Source of the DNA: Flavonifractor sp052065355
GTDB lineage: Bacteria > Bacillota > Clostridia > Oscillospirales > Oscillospiraceae
DNA length: 64,000 nt
Assembly (NCBI RefSeq): GCF_052065355.1
Contig: NZ_JBQHUF010000006.1
Location: forward strand, 88,539-152,538
Direction of reading: 5' to 3'
Shown here piece by piece: positions 8,625-15,868 of the stretch. Position 1 is the stretch's first letter, and every line of letters starts with the position of its first letter. The notes under the pieces are model-generated. The model did not search any database and was not told the origin of the DNA. It was given only the letters and a program-made list of their open reading frames with translations. A program made the translations under genes and the position numbers.

Positions 8625-9398
8625 TCAACCTCCCATAAACATCCGGGTCAGACCCAGGGACAGGGCGGTGCCCAGGGCGATGGCCGCTCCGATGAGCAGG
8701 GCCTCCGCCGCCTTGCTGATGCCCGCCACCATGTCTCCGGCCATGATATCCCGCATGGCGTTGGTAAAGGCGATGCCGGGTACCAGCGCCATCAGGGCGC
8801 CGATGATGATGGCGTCCATGTTTGCACCCACGCCCAGACCTGTGAGGATCACCGCCGCCAGAGCGGAAGCGGCCCCGCCGGCCACGGTTTTGAAGAACAG
8901 GTTGGCGCCCAGCCGGGAGGTGAGGGTGAGGCACAGGCCGATGACCACCCCGCACAGCCCGCCGCACACTCCGTCCAGGGGCGTGCCGCCGTAAAACAGG
9001 GAGAACATGCCGCAGCCCAGGAAGTAGGCCAGCAGCTGGATCCACAGGGGATAGACCCGGTGGTTACGCTGGATGGCCTCCATCTGCTCCAGGGCCTGGT
9101 CAAAAGGCGGCGCCTGGCTGCACAGTTTGCGGCACAGGTCATTATATTGCTCCAGCAGGTAAATGTCCGTGCCGTGGGCGGGCATCCGGCGGATCTGGGT
9201 CAGCGGCTCCCCTTTGGGAGAGGTCAGGCTGATGATGATGCAGTTGGGGATGGCAAAGACCTCACCCTGCGCCACGCCGTAGGCCTGAAGCAGGCGGCGG
9301 ATGGATTCCTCCACCCGGTAGATCTCCGCGCCGCTCTCCATCAGCCGGTAGCCCATTTCGCTGACCAGGCACAGCAGCTTGTTATAGTCCAGCTCCAA
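8625..9398 (-). CDS. Threonine/serine exporter, large subunit (ThrE N-terminal half type, DUF1212)
   Basis: About 257 residues. An N-terminal soluble domain has the family signature GYRLMESGAEIYRVEESI, and a set of membrane helices follows (ALVPGIAFTNAMRDIMAGD is typical). The frame is open further upstream, but homologues begin close to ELDYNKLL. I chose the TTG at 9398, 10 bases or so after AGGAAAGG; a GTG at 9407 is the alternative. The stronger GGAGG at about 9435 precedes only an out-of-frame ATG. Co-translated with the small subunit gene. Confidence 0.82.
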   Translation of the reverse strand: MELDYNKLLCLVSEMGYRLMESGAEIYRVEESIRRLLQAYGVAQGEVFAIPNCIIISLTSPKGEPLTQIRRMPAHGTDIYLLEQYNDLCRKLCSQAPPFDQALEQMEAIQRNHRVYPLWIQLLAYFLGCGMFSLFYGGTPLDGVCGGLCGVVIGLCLTLTSRLGANLFFKTVAGGAASALAAVILTGLGVGANMDAIIIGALMALVPGIAFTNAMRDIMAGDMVAGISKAAEALLIGAAIALGTALSLGLTRMFMGG

Positions 9399-9526
9399 GC
9401 AGAGCACACCCTTTCCTGACCCATAAAACGGCCTCCTTTCTGCGGGCGGGTGTGGAGCTATCCCACAGACGGAAGGGCCGGTGAAAAAGTTGACGTAAAA
9501 TCGGGAAAAATAAAAAAACAAAGAAA

Positions 9527-9556
9527 AAAAGACCGCCGCGCAGGGCGGCAGTCTTT
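9527..9556 (-). terminator. Probable terminator after the metal ATPase gene
   Basis: On the minus strand an imperfect hairpin (AAAGACTGCCGCCC with GGCGGTCTTT, one bulge) is followed by a long T-rich run. It lies about 90 bases past the ATPase stop. A second hairpin (GCGGAGCGG/CCGCTCCGC, 9577-9604) lies between but has no T-run. Confidence 0.65.
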
Positions 9557-9645
9557 GGACTGCTGTTACAGCACCTGCGGAGCGGACCTGAGGGCCCGCT
9601 CCGCGGTTATTATATCACACAAGTTCTTCAAATACGATACCAAAA

Positions 9646-11520
9646 TCAGACTGTATTTTTCCCCCGCCATGCCAGCAAAAAGGCGGAGTTGACGATAACG
9701 GCCACCGACCCGGCGTTGTGAACCAGAGCGCCTACCACCGGATTGAGGATCCCGGTAATGGCCAGCACGATGGCGATGAAGTTCAGCGCCATGGAGAAGG
9801 TCAGATTGAGCTTGATGGTGGTCATCATCCGCCGGGCCAGGCCCAGCAGGTGGGGCAGCTCCCGGATGTCATCGCTGACCAGGGCGATGTTGGCGGCGTC
9901 CACGGCGATATCGCTGCCCACGCCACCCATAGCGATGCCCACCATGGCCGTTTTCAGAGCGGGCGCGTCATTTACCCCATCCCCTACCATGCACACCGGT
10001 ACCCCATCTGCCTGGCTGCGGGCGATCCAGCCCAGCTTATCCTCCGGCAGGCAGCCCGCCTGCACCTGGGTAATGCCCAGCTGGGCGGCGATATGGCGGG
10101 CGGCGTTTTCGTGGTCACCGGTGAGAAGCACCGGCTCCACCCCTGCCCGGCGCACCCGCTTTACTGTGTCGGCGGCGTCCGTCCGCAGGGTATCTGCCAG
10201 GGCCAGCAGGCCCACCGCCTCCCCGCCGGCGGCCACAAAGATGACGGTGCAGCCCTCTTCCCGGCAAATTTGGGCGGCTTTCTCCGCCCCCGGCGGCAGG
10301 GAAATCCCCGCCTCTTCCAGCAGGGCGGCATTGCCCGCCAGCAGCACTTCGCCGGCTACCACGGCCTCCACGCCTCGACCGGGACGCATGGACCACTCCC
10401 CAGCCTCCGGGATTGGAAGCCCTTTCTCCTTGCAGCAGCGCACCACCGCCTTGCCCAGGGGGTGCTCCGAGCGGGCCTCTGCCGCGGCGGCAGAGGCAAA
10501 GAGCCGCTCCTCCGGCCAACTGGGATGAAGCGAAGTTACCTTGGTGACCTGGGGCACCCCCAGGGTGAGGGTGCCCGTCTTGTCAAAGGCCGCCCGGCCC
10601 ACCAGAGCCAGCCGCTCCAGGGCGTCCCCTTCCCGCACCAGGAAGCCGTGGCGGGTGGCGTTGCCGATGGCCGCCATGATGGCGGTGGGAGTGGCCAGCA
10701 CCAGGGCGCAGGGGCAGAAGACCACCAGAATGGTTACCGCCCGGATGATCTCCCCGGTGAACAGCCAGGTGAGGACGGCGGCGGACAGGGCAATGACCAC
10801 GATCCAGGTGGCCCACCGGTCGGCGATCCCCACGATCTTGGCCTTGCCCGCGTCGGCGGACTGGACCAAGCGGATCATCCGCTGGATGGAGCTGTCCTCC
10901 CCCACCTTTTCCGCCACCATGTCAAAGGAGCCAAACTGGTTCACTGTGCCACTGGACACCGAGTCTCCGGGGCCCTTGTCTACCGGCAGGGACTCCCCGG
11001 TCATTACCGCCTGGTCGATGGCGGTCTGACCGGAGCGCACCACCCCGTCCACCGGCACCGTCTCCCCCGGCAGCACCCGCAGCAGGTCTCCTACCCGCAC
11101 GTCCTGGGCGGGGATGATCTCCTCCCCCGCCGCAGTGATCCGCCGGGCAGTGCGGGGAGTAAGTTTCACCAGCTTCTCGATGCCTGCCCGGGCCTTGGCC
11201 ACCGTCAGATCCTCCAGCAGGGCACCCAGCTGCATGATGAAAGCTACCTCTCCGGCGGCAAAGTCCTCCCCAATGTACACCGAGGCCACCAGGGCAATGG
11301 ACACCAGCAGGTCGGCCTTGATGTCAAAGGCGGTGACCAGGCCGATAAAGGCCTCCAGCAGGATAGGTACCCCGCACAGCACGATGGCAATCCATGCCGG
11401 GTCAAAAGGCAGGGGTGCCAGCTCAAAGATGCTGGTCGCCAGGGCTAAGCCGGACACAATTAGAAAAAGGATGTCTCTTTTGATGCCGCCCCACTCCAGC
11501 AGGGCCTCCAGACGTGCCAT
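9646..11520 (-). CDS. Heavy-metal-translocating P-type ATPase (P1B)
   Basis: A 624-residue metal-exporting ATPase of the inner membrane with no N-terminal metal-binding (HMA) domain. It has the actuator loop with VMTGESLP, the transmembrane metal site CPC (FCPCALVLATP), the phosphorylated Asp313 in DKTGTLT, HP in the SEHPLGKA motif, and the hinge GDGVNDAP. The last helices read HNAGSVAVIVNS. This lacks the MxxSS of classical copper ATPases and looks more like the Zn/Cd/Co-type group, so the metal is uncertain. The frame is open to 11631, but the ATG at 11520 follows AAGGAGG and the upstream part is promoter. Two CsoR-like operators precede it. Confidence 0.88.
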   Translation of the reverse strand: MARLEALLEWGGIKRDILFLIVSGLALATSIFELAPLPFDPAWIAIVLCGVPILLEAFIGLVTAFDIKADLLVSIALVASVYIGEDFAAGEVAFIMQLGALLEDLTVAKARAGIEKLVKLTPRTARRITAAGEEIIPAQDVRVGDLLRVLPGETVPVDGVVRSGQTAIDQAVMTGESLPVDKGPGDSVSSGTVNQFGSFDMVAEKVGEDSSIQRMIRLVQSADAGKAKIVGIADRWATWIVVIALSAAVLTWLFTGEIIRAVTILVVFCPCALVLATPTAIMAAIGNATRHGFLVREGDALERLALVGRAAFDKTGTLTLGVPQVTKVTSLHPSWPEERLFASAAAAEARSEHPLGKAVVRCCKEKGLPIPEAGEWSMRPGRGVEAVVAGEVLLAGNAALLEEAGISLPPGAEKAAQICREEGCTVIFVAAGGEAVGLLALADTLRTDAADTVKRVRRAGVEPVLLTGDHENAARHIAAQLGITQVQAGCLPEDKLGWIARSQADGVPVCMVGDGVNDAPALKTAMVGIAMGGVGSDIAVDAANIALVSDDIRELPHLLGLARRMMTTIKLNLTFSMALNFIAIVLAITGILNPVVGALVHNAGSVAVIVNSAFLLAWRGKNTV

Positions 11521-11535
11521 ACCATACGCCTCCTT

Positions 11536-11586
11536 ATACCAATGGGGGTATGGGTATATTATACCCTGGGGGGTATACGGTGTCAA
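11536..11586 (-). promoter_or_regulatory. Consensus sigma-A promoter with two CsoR-like operators
   Basis: On the minus strand a perfect TTGACA (11581-11586) and a perfect TATAAT (11558-11563) are exactly 17 bases apart. Two 16-bp GC-centred sites flank the -10. The first is ATACCCTGGGGGGTAT on the plus strand at 11561-11576, inside the spacer. The second is ATACCAATGGGGGTAT at 11536-11551, just downstream of the -10. They closely resemble the B. subtilis CsoR operator of copZA (ATACCC, spacer, GGGGTAT). A repressor bound here would block polymerase directly. No CsoR gene is in the window. Confidence 0.75.
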
Positions 11587-11592
11587 GAAAAA

Positions 11593-11623
11593 AGCGCCGC
11601 ACACCTCTGGGGTGTGCGGCGCT
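11593..11623 (-). terminator. Strong rho-independent terminator after the yczE-like gene
   Basis: A perfect 13-bp stem (AGCGCCGCACACC with GGTGTGCGGCGCT) with a 5-base loop starts 5 bases past the stop. On the minus strand it is followed by a T-run that abuts the -35 box of the ATPase promoter, so upstream transcription ends exactly where the ATPase promoter begins. Confidence 0.92.
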
Positions 11624-11627
11624 GGGG

Positions 11628-12308
11628 TCACAGCAGGAACTTCTCCTCAAACTTTCCCACCGGTTTTTTGAACTGCTTGGTGAGCAGGCCCACACAGATA
11701 GCGGCGGCCACCGTGCCCTCCCGGACCCCTTCCAGGTGGCCCAGGCAGAGCAGGCCGGTGACAATGGAGATGCACACCAGGGTCACGTCGAAGGCCACCT
11801 TCACGTTGCCGAATTTCAGGGGTGTCACCTGGCAGATGGCCAGCACGATCCCCTCTCCCGCGGTGGTGATCAGCTTGGCCATTACCTCGATGCTCACCCC
11901 CAGGGCTACCAGCGTGATGCCGATGGCACAGAGAACCCATTGCTGAAGGTAGTTGGACCAGGAAATACCCCGGAGCACCCACTCTCCCACGTCGATCATC
12001 AGGCCGAACAGGATGGCGGCGGGGATCTGGAGCAGCTGGAACCACTGGTACCTCCTGCGCAGGATAACGATCTGAATCAGCACGAAGATACAGTTCATGA
12101 TGATGGTGGTAGTGCCCACCGACAGCCCGGAAATACAGCTGGTCACATAAGGAACGCTGGAAATGGGCGAGGTGCCCAGGGCGCCTGCAATGGAAAAGGC
12201 CACACCGAAGGCCATGACGGCCAGGCCCACCGCCAGGCAGAGGCACCGGGCGGGAATGTGTTTGAGAGGAATCTTGGTATCGTGCAAGGAAAGGGCCTCC
12301 TTATCCAA
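11628..12308 (-). CDS. YczE/YyaS-like integral membrane protein
   Basis: A 226-residue protein with five or so hydrophobic helices. The N-terminal pattern RCLCLAVGLAVMAFGVAFSIAGALGTSPISS is typical of the YczE/YyaS/YitT-like group (DUF6198-type). Function unknown. The gene lies 17 bases downstream of the second flavodoxin gene and ends in a strong terminator, so it is the last gene of the operon that was probably continuous with rlmD before the mobile element inserted. Confidence 0.7.
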   Translation of the reverse strand: MDKEALSLHDTKIPLKHIPARCLCLAVGLAVMAFGVAFSIAGALGTSPISSVPYVTSCISGLSVGTTTIIMNCIFVLIQIVILRRRYQWFQLLQIPAAILFGLMIDVGEWVLRGISWSNYLQQWVLCAIGITLVALGVSIEVMAKLITTAGEGIVLAICQVTPLKFGNVKVAFDVTLVCISIVTGLLCLGHLEGVREGTVAAAICVGLLTKQFKKPVGKFEEKFLL

Positions 12309-12325
12309 ACGGAGGGACAGGCGGA

Positions 12326-12928
12326 TCAGGTCTGTTCAATTTGCATCGTCTGCATTTGTTCTTTGGAAATATTATGTTTTTTTCCGTATTCCGTCCAGTA
12401 GGCTGTGGACGCCTTCAGGAACAGGGATTTGGGCAGGGGCATAGTGGTGTGGAAGGAGGCGTATCGCCCCTCTTTCACAGACTTGGCAAACTTCTTGATG
12501 CTGCCCGCCGCCAGAAAGCGGAAGGGCGTGTCCAGGATGGCCTCCCCGCTGCCAATCTCCAGCACGGAGCCGAAGGGCCAGCCGTTCTGCTTGCAGAACA
12601 GCGCCATCATCTCCACCGCCGTGTGGTTCTGGGCGTACTCCAGAAAGCCGCAGTTGATGAGCACGGACACGGTAGGTTTTTGCTGAGGCGGTTCCGCCTC
12701 CAAAGCTTTGAGGAAATTCAGCAGGGTGACGGGCAGACCGTCGGCGTACAGCGGGAAGGCAAAGACCAGGTCGGTGTACGCTCCCACCTTGGCGCACAGC
12801 TCCCGGTGGTTGGTTTTTGTGATGTCGCAGTAGTCCGCTTTGCAGCAGTCCATAAACAGCCCGGCATACCGCTTGGAATTGGACTTGGGCGCCCGGGGGC
12901 TGCCGTTGAGGATCAGGATGCGTCCCAT
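12326..12928 (-). CDS. Flavodoxin-fold NAD(P)H-dependent oxidoreductase-like protein
   Basis: A 200-residue protein starting MGRILILNGSPR, the N-terminal beta strand and FMN-phosphate loop of the flavodoxin/NADPH-dependent FMN reductase fold, followed by SPRAPKSNSKRYA. The second FMN-contact segment is FAFPLYADGLP at about 65. I chose the ATG at 12928; the longer open frame (to 13291) only overlaps the preceding gene. It overlaps that gene (also flavodoxin-like) by 16 bases, so they are co-translated and may act as a pair. Substrate unknown. Confidence 0.72.
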   Translation of the reverse strand: MGRILILNGSPRAPKSNSKRYAGLFMDCCKADYCDITKTNHRELCAKVGAYTDLVFAFPLYADGLPVTLLNFLKALEAEPPQQKPTVSVLINCGFLEYAQNHTAVEMMALFCKQNGWPFGSVLEIGSGEAILDTPFRFLAAGSIKKFAKSVKEGRYASFHTTMPLPKSLFLKASTAYWTEYGKKHNISKEQMQTMQIEQT

Positions 12929-13428
12929 TTCGCCGCCTCCCTCCTCACTGCGGCCTCCAGCTCCTCCTCCGAAGAGAAGAGCACCTGGAAGTCCGTAAAA
13001 TTCATGTTGCGGGCGTTGCGCTCCACCAGCCGCCGGAAGAGCTCCTGCTCCTCCGGGCCGCCGGCTCCATAGCCGATGATAACGGCCTGCTTGAGGGCCA
13101 CTGCCCGCTGGACGTGATGGGTCTCCCCATCCACCAGCCGGATAAAGGCCTGCTGGACGGGGATGGCCCGCTCCAGCATGGTTTTCATCACCGTGTCGTA
13201 GCCGCCGTATTTGATCCGGCTGACGTAGATCACGCCGTCGCTCTGTGCAATCAGAGGATAGACCGTCACGGCGTCGTCCCGGATGACGCACCGGCCTGGC
13301 GTTTTGGTCCAGCAGCCGAAGCAGCCCACACAGTTGTGGATGTTCAGGCCGGAGAGATCGATCACCTTGATCTGATCGGGATCTTTGACGGTGAGGTCAA
13401 GGGGTCGGTCGCTGAGAATTAATTTCAT
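12913..13428 (-). CDS. Flavodoxin-family protein with CxxC cluster
   Basis: A 171-residue relative of iron-sulfur flavoproteins and flavodoxin-like reductases. The motif CVGCFGCW with a following Cys (GRCVIRDD) at about residues 32-47 matches the Cys-rich loop of that group. After it comes the flavin-contact segment SDGVIYVSRIKYGG. The first beta strand (MKLILSD) lacks the usual GSPR phosphate loop, so it may be an atypical member. It begins 30 bases after the stop of the element's recombinase. Before insertion it would have followed rlmD directly. Confidence 0.65.
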   Translation of the reverse strand: MKLILSDRPLDLTVKDPDQIKVIDLSGLNIHNCVGCFGCWTKTPGRCVIRDDAVTVYPLIAQSDGVIYVSRIKYGGYDTVMKTMLERAIPVQQAFIRLVDGETHHVQRAVALKQAVIIGYGAGGPEEQELFRRLVERNARNMNFTDFQVLFSSEEELEAAVRREAAKWDAS

Positions 13429-13458
13429 GCAGTTGGGTTTGCTCCTTGTATTTGATGG

Positions 13459-15174
13459 TCAGGGCTGGTCTTTCTCCAGCAGCACTACGGATTCCACAGA
13501 TGCCCCGCATTCATCAAATTGCGTGAGCACCTTTTGTTCAATGGGAAACTTGTACGCAATCGCCTTTACAAAGCGTTTCTGTGTCTTTTGTTCCTCACGC
13601 GGGAACAACTCAACCTCAGAAATCAGGTATTTCACAAGGTCGCGCCGTTCTGCTGCATTCATTCTATCATAGATTGCGTCAAAAGACGAGAGGATTCCTA
13701 TCATAGATTGCACAGACATCTGATTGCTTTCCAGAGTTGCCTTTTTCATCATGCTTTCTTGCAGCAGATCCTCCGCCTTATAAATCTGGTCATAGAGGTC
13801 ATTCAGGCGGCGGGTCATGTCTGCGCGGCGGCGCTCTGCATACTTATCATCCGGAGCAATGCGGTCAATATCCCGCTCCAAGCTGTCGCGGCTGCGCTGT
13901 AAAGCGGATAGCTGGTTTTTGTAGGCGGTAATGTCATTCTCGACCTCGGTCATGTCCACGGCGGTCATTACCTTTTCCTGCAAATCTTTGATAAACTGCG
14001 GATTGCGAACAATCTTCCGGGTGTACTCCATCACCTCGTCCTCAACCTGACTGGCTACCACGCCATTCCTGCGGCATACCGAAGTCCCCCGGTGTTTTGT
14101 CGCATAGGAGCAGACATAAGATTCTGTACGGCGCTCTGTACCGTCTTGATTTGTCCACTTGGTCATGCCGATGTACATGGGTGCGCCGCATTGCGGACAT
14201 TTTACGATACCAGACAACAGATGTGCGTTATACTGACCGATGTTGTGATTGCCCTTTTTCCCACGGATGGCTTTGATCTCCTGCACTCGGTCAAAATCCT
14301 CTTTAGAAACAAACGCCTCATGGGAAATAACCTCACTCAAAATATACTCGTCCTGTTTCACAAGCCGATACTCATTATCTTTGCCGGGAACTTTCTCTGT
14401 GCGTCGTTTGCCCCATGCCACGCGCCCTGTATAAACCGGATTGCTAAGCATTCTCTTGATGTGGTCAGAACTCCACTCGCCATAGCTGGGGCGGATTGCA
14501 TTCTTTGCCGGTGGGCGAGTATAACCGTTTCGATTGAGATAACCCGAAATTGCTGTGTATCCCATATTGCGGTTTAGGAACATATCAAAGGCCAACTGCA
14601 CGACAGCCTTTTCTTCCGGAACAGTCTCCAATTTTCCTTTACTCTTGTCATCGCCCTTTACCAGACGATACCCATAGGGTGCAAAGCCACCGTTCCAGCC
14701 GCCGGATTTTGCTTTTTCCTCGCGCCCCAAAAGGCTCTGTGCAATGATGTTTTCGCGCTCCAACTCAGCTACCGCGCCAAGAATGGTAATCATCATTTTT
14801 CCCATAGAGGTCGAGGAATCAAGCCCATCTTCTACGCACATCAGGTGAACGCCGTATTTCATAATGAACTCAAGGGAGTTCAGCACATCCCGCGCGTTTC
14901 TGCCAAACCTCGATAATTTGAAAACCAGCACATAGTCCGTATGCACTTTTCCACTCTGAATGTCATCCAGCATCCGCTGGAACTCAGTCCGTCCCTCGAT
15001 ACTCTTGCCACTTTTGCCTTCTTCAACGTAGGTATCAAGAACGGTCATACCCCGACGCTCGGCGCATTCAGCCAGATAGTGTTTCTGCCCGTCCAGACTA
15101 TACCCCTTTACCTGACGCTCACTGCTGACACGGATATAGATTACACACGATTTGCCCTCTTTCGTATTATACAT
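13459..15174 (-). CDS. Large serine recombinase (integrase of the element), C-terminus host-derived
   Basis: A 571-residue serine integrase that excises and inserts the element. The catalytic domain begins YIRVSSERQ, with the nucleophile Ser17 (YxRxS). The resolvase core (KLSRFGRNARDVL) and the recombinase domain follow (GFAPYGYRL; NPVYTGRVAWGKR). A zinc ribbon is at about 325-370 (CPQC then CSYATKHRGTSVC), then a coiled coil (about 390-470). The ATG at 15174 follows AGGAGG. The last 13 codons, from GTGGA on, read VESVVLLEKDQP and lie beyond the predicted crossover at 13493-13498, so they appear to be the original 3' end of host rlmD. See findings. Confidence 0.92.
   Translation of the reverse strand: MYNTKEGKSCVIYIRVSSERQVKGYSLDGQKHYLAECAERRGMTVLDTYVEEGKSGKSIEGRTEFQRMLDDIQSGKVHTDYVLVFKLSRFGRNARDVLNSLEFIMKYGVHLMCVEDGLDSSTSMGKMMITILGAVAELERENIIAQSLLGREEKAKSGGWNGGFAPYGYRLVKGDDKSKGKLETVPEEKAVVQLAFDMFLNRNMGYTAISGYLNRNGYTRPPAKNAIRPSYGEWSSDHIKRMLSNPVYTGRVAWGKRRTEKVPGKDNEYRLVKQDEYILSEVISHEAFVSKEDFDRVQEIKAIRGKKGNHNIGQYNAHLLSGIVKCPQCGAPMYIGMTKWTNQDGTERRTESYVCSYATKHRGTSVCRRNGVVASQVEDEVMEYTRKIVRNPQFIKDLQEKVMTAVDMTEVENDITAYKNQLSALQRSRDSLERDIDRIAPDDKYAERRRADMTRRLNDLYDQIYKAEDLLQESMMKKATLESNQMSVQSMIGILSSFDAIYDRMNAAERRDLVKYLISEVELFPREEQKTQKRFVKAIAYKFPIEQKVLTQFDECGASVESVVLLEKDQP
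13493..13498. repeat. Left attachment-site core (attL)
   Basis: The plus strand reads TCCACA (TGTGGA on the coding strand), identical in sequence, orientation and codon phase to 27648-27653 in rlmD. It lies at the point where the recombinase reading frame acquires the RlmD-like motif VESVVLL. The identity is only 6 bp, typical of serine integrase cores. Confidence 0.75.
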
Positions 15175-15195
15175 AGATTTCCTCCTATTGCAGGA

Positions 15196-15218
15196 CCGGG
15201 CGGTCATCGACCGCCCGG
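15196..15218 (-). other. GC-rich hairpin just upstream of the integrase ribosome site
   Basis: CCGGGCGGTC and GACCGCCCGG form a perfect 10-bp stem with a 3-base loop. It lies between the stop of the 60-aa gene (15229) and the integrase SD (about 15181-15186). It has no T-run, so it is not a standard terminator. It may limit read-through or integrase translation. Confidence 0.5.
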
Positions 15219-15228
15219 AATACTCTGC

Positions 15229-15411
15229 TCAGATTTTCTGATTTTCCTTTTCTGCGGCAGCATATTTAATCAGGATTTGTGCCAGAACATTGATAAAGTT
15301 CTGGTAGCAGTCCCTCTGCTCTGCTGTCATCTGAACCACGCTCTCCTTGGGAAAGCGAAGCTCGGTTCCATTGTTTGCAGTGTAGCTCTTGTAGTTTTCG
15401 TTTTCTACCAT
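15229..15411 (-). CDS. Small protein of unknown function (60 aa), upstream of integrase
   Basis: A 60-residue, mostly helical, charged protein (KESVVQMTAEQRDCYQNF) with no recognised domain. Its ATG follows GGAGTG, it sits directly behind a strong promoter, and it is the first gene of the transcript that includes the integrase. Small genes in this position in clostridial mobilizable elements are often annotated as hypothetical; an accessory (excision or regulatory) role is possible but not shown. AT-richer than host genes. Confidence 0.6.
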   Translation of the reverse strand: MVENENYKSYTANNGTELRFPKESVVQMTAEQRDCYQNFINVLAQILIKYAAAEKENQKI

Positions 15412-15469
15412 GTAATCACTCCATTTGACGTTATGTTCGTCAGCCGAATGAAGTGCCGCTCTTTCAATG

Positions 15470-15515
15470 GTAACTCAACAGTTACTATTATATGCTATTT
15501 CCAGTCTTGGGTCAA
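15470..15515 (-). promoter_or_regulatory. Integrase-operon promoter with perfect palindromic operator
   Basis: On the minus strand: TTGACC (15510-15515), a 17-base spacer and TATAAT (15487-15492). The 16-bp palindrome GTAACT-CAAC-AGTTAC (15470-15485) lies directly downstream of the -10, over the likely start point. Another GTAACT half-site (15537-15542) lies beside the divergent promoter. The arrangement fits autoregulated control by the adjacent XRE-like protein. Confidence 0.75.
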
Positions 15516-15548
15516 TAGCTCCGGAGCAATTCTCTGGTAACTCCTGAA

Positions 15549-15578
15549 TTGACATTTCTGCTTGCTCTCATGTATAAT
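15549..15578 (+). promoter_or_regulatory. Promoter of the XRE-like regulator gene
   Basis: TTGACA (15549-15554) and TATAAT (15573-15578), both perfect, 18 bases apart. They are 30 bases before the ATG at 15608 and divergent from the integrase promoter. A GTAACT half-site ends 7 bases before the -35. Confidence 0.8.
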
Positions 15579-15607
15579 TACTTTGATAATTCCCGGAGGT
15601 GAAGTCA

Positions 15608-15823
15608 ATGAGTATGGCTCAGGTTATCCGGGCTGCTATGAAGAAGCAAGGCGTAACTGTCAGTCAGCTTTCAAGGCAGCTTGGCTGCACAACCCAAAAT
15701 ATCAGCGGCAAAATGCGCCGTGACAATTTCAGGGAAAGCGAGTTGCAGGAAATAGCGGCGGCTATCGGCTGTCGGTTTGAGGGTCGTTTTATTTCAGAAG
15801 AAACAGGAAAGCCGGTTGAATAA
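15608..15823 (+). CDS. Small XRE-like helix-turn-helix regulator
   Basis: A 71-residue DNA-binding protein. The helix-turn-helix is in VTVSQLSRQLGCTTQNISGKM (about 15-35), and FRESELQEIAAAIGCRF completes the five-helix Cro/C1 fold. The ATG at 15608 has GGAGG 8 bases upstream; the frame opens at a GTG inside the SD, which I reject as start. It is divergent from the integrase operon, and a palindromic GTAACT operator sits in the shared region. It is therefore the best candidate to repress both promoters and control excision. Confidence 0.78.
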   Translation: MSMAQVIRAAMKKQGVTVSQLSRQLGCTTQNISGKMRRDNFRESELQEIAAAIGCRFEGRFISEETGKPVE

Positions 15824-15840
15824 TATTCCTGTCTCATGGG

Positions 15841-15868
15841 TGGGTAAGCTGCTGCAACAGCTTACCCA
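15841..15868. terminator. Hairpin between convergent XRE-like and dnaC-like genes
   Basis: TGGGTAAGCTG and CAGCTTACCCA form an 11-bp stem with a 6-base loop; the DnaC-like stop codon lies inside the right arm. No good T-run on either strand, so termination activity is uncertain. Confidence 0.4.

Noticed and set aside
9424..9437. ATG at 9424 with GGAGG as start of the ThrE large subunit
   Set aside because: It is out of frame with the exporter and its own frame closes within about 30 codons.
11521..11631. Longer N-terminus for the metal ATPase
   Set aside because: The upstream part would translate the consensus promoter, the operators and the preceding terminator; the ATG at 11520 has a proper SD.
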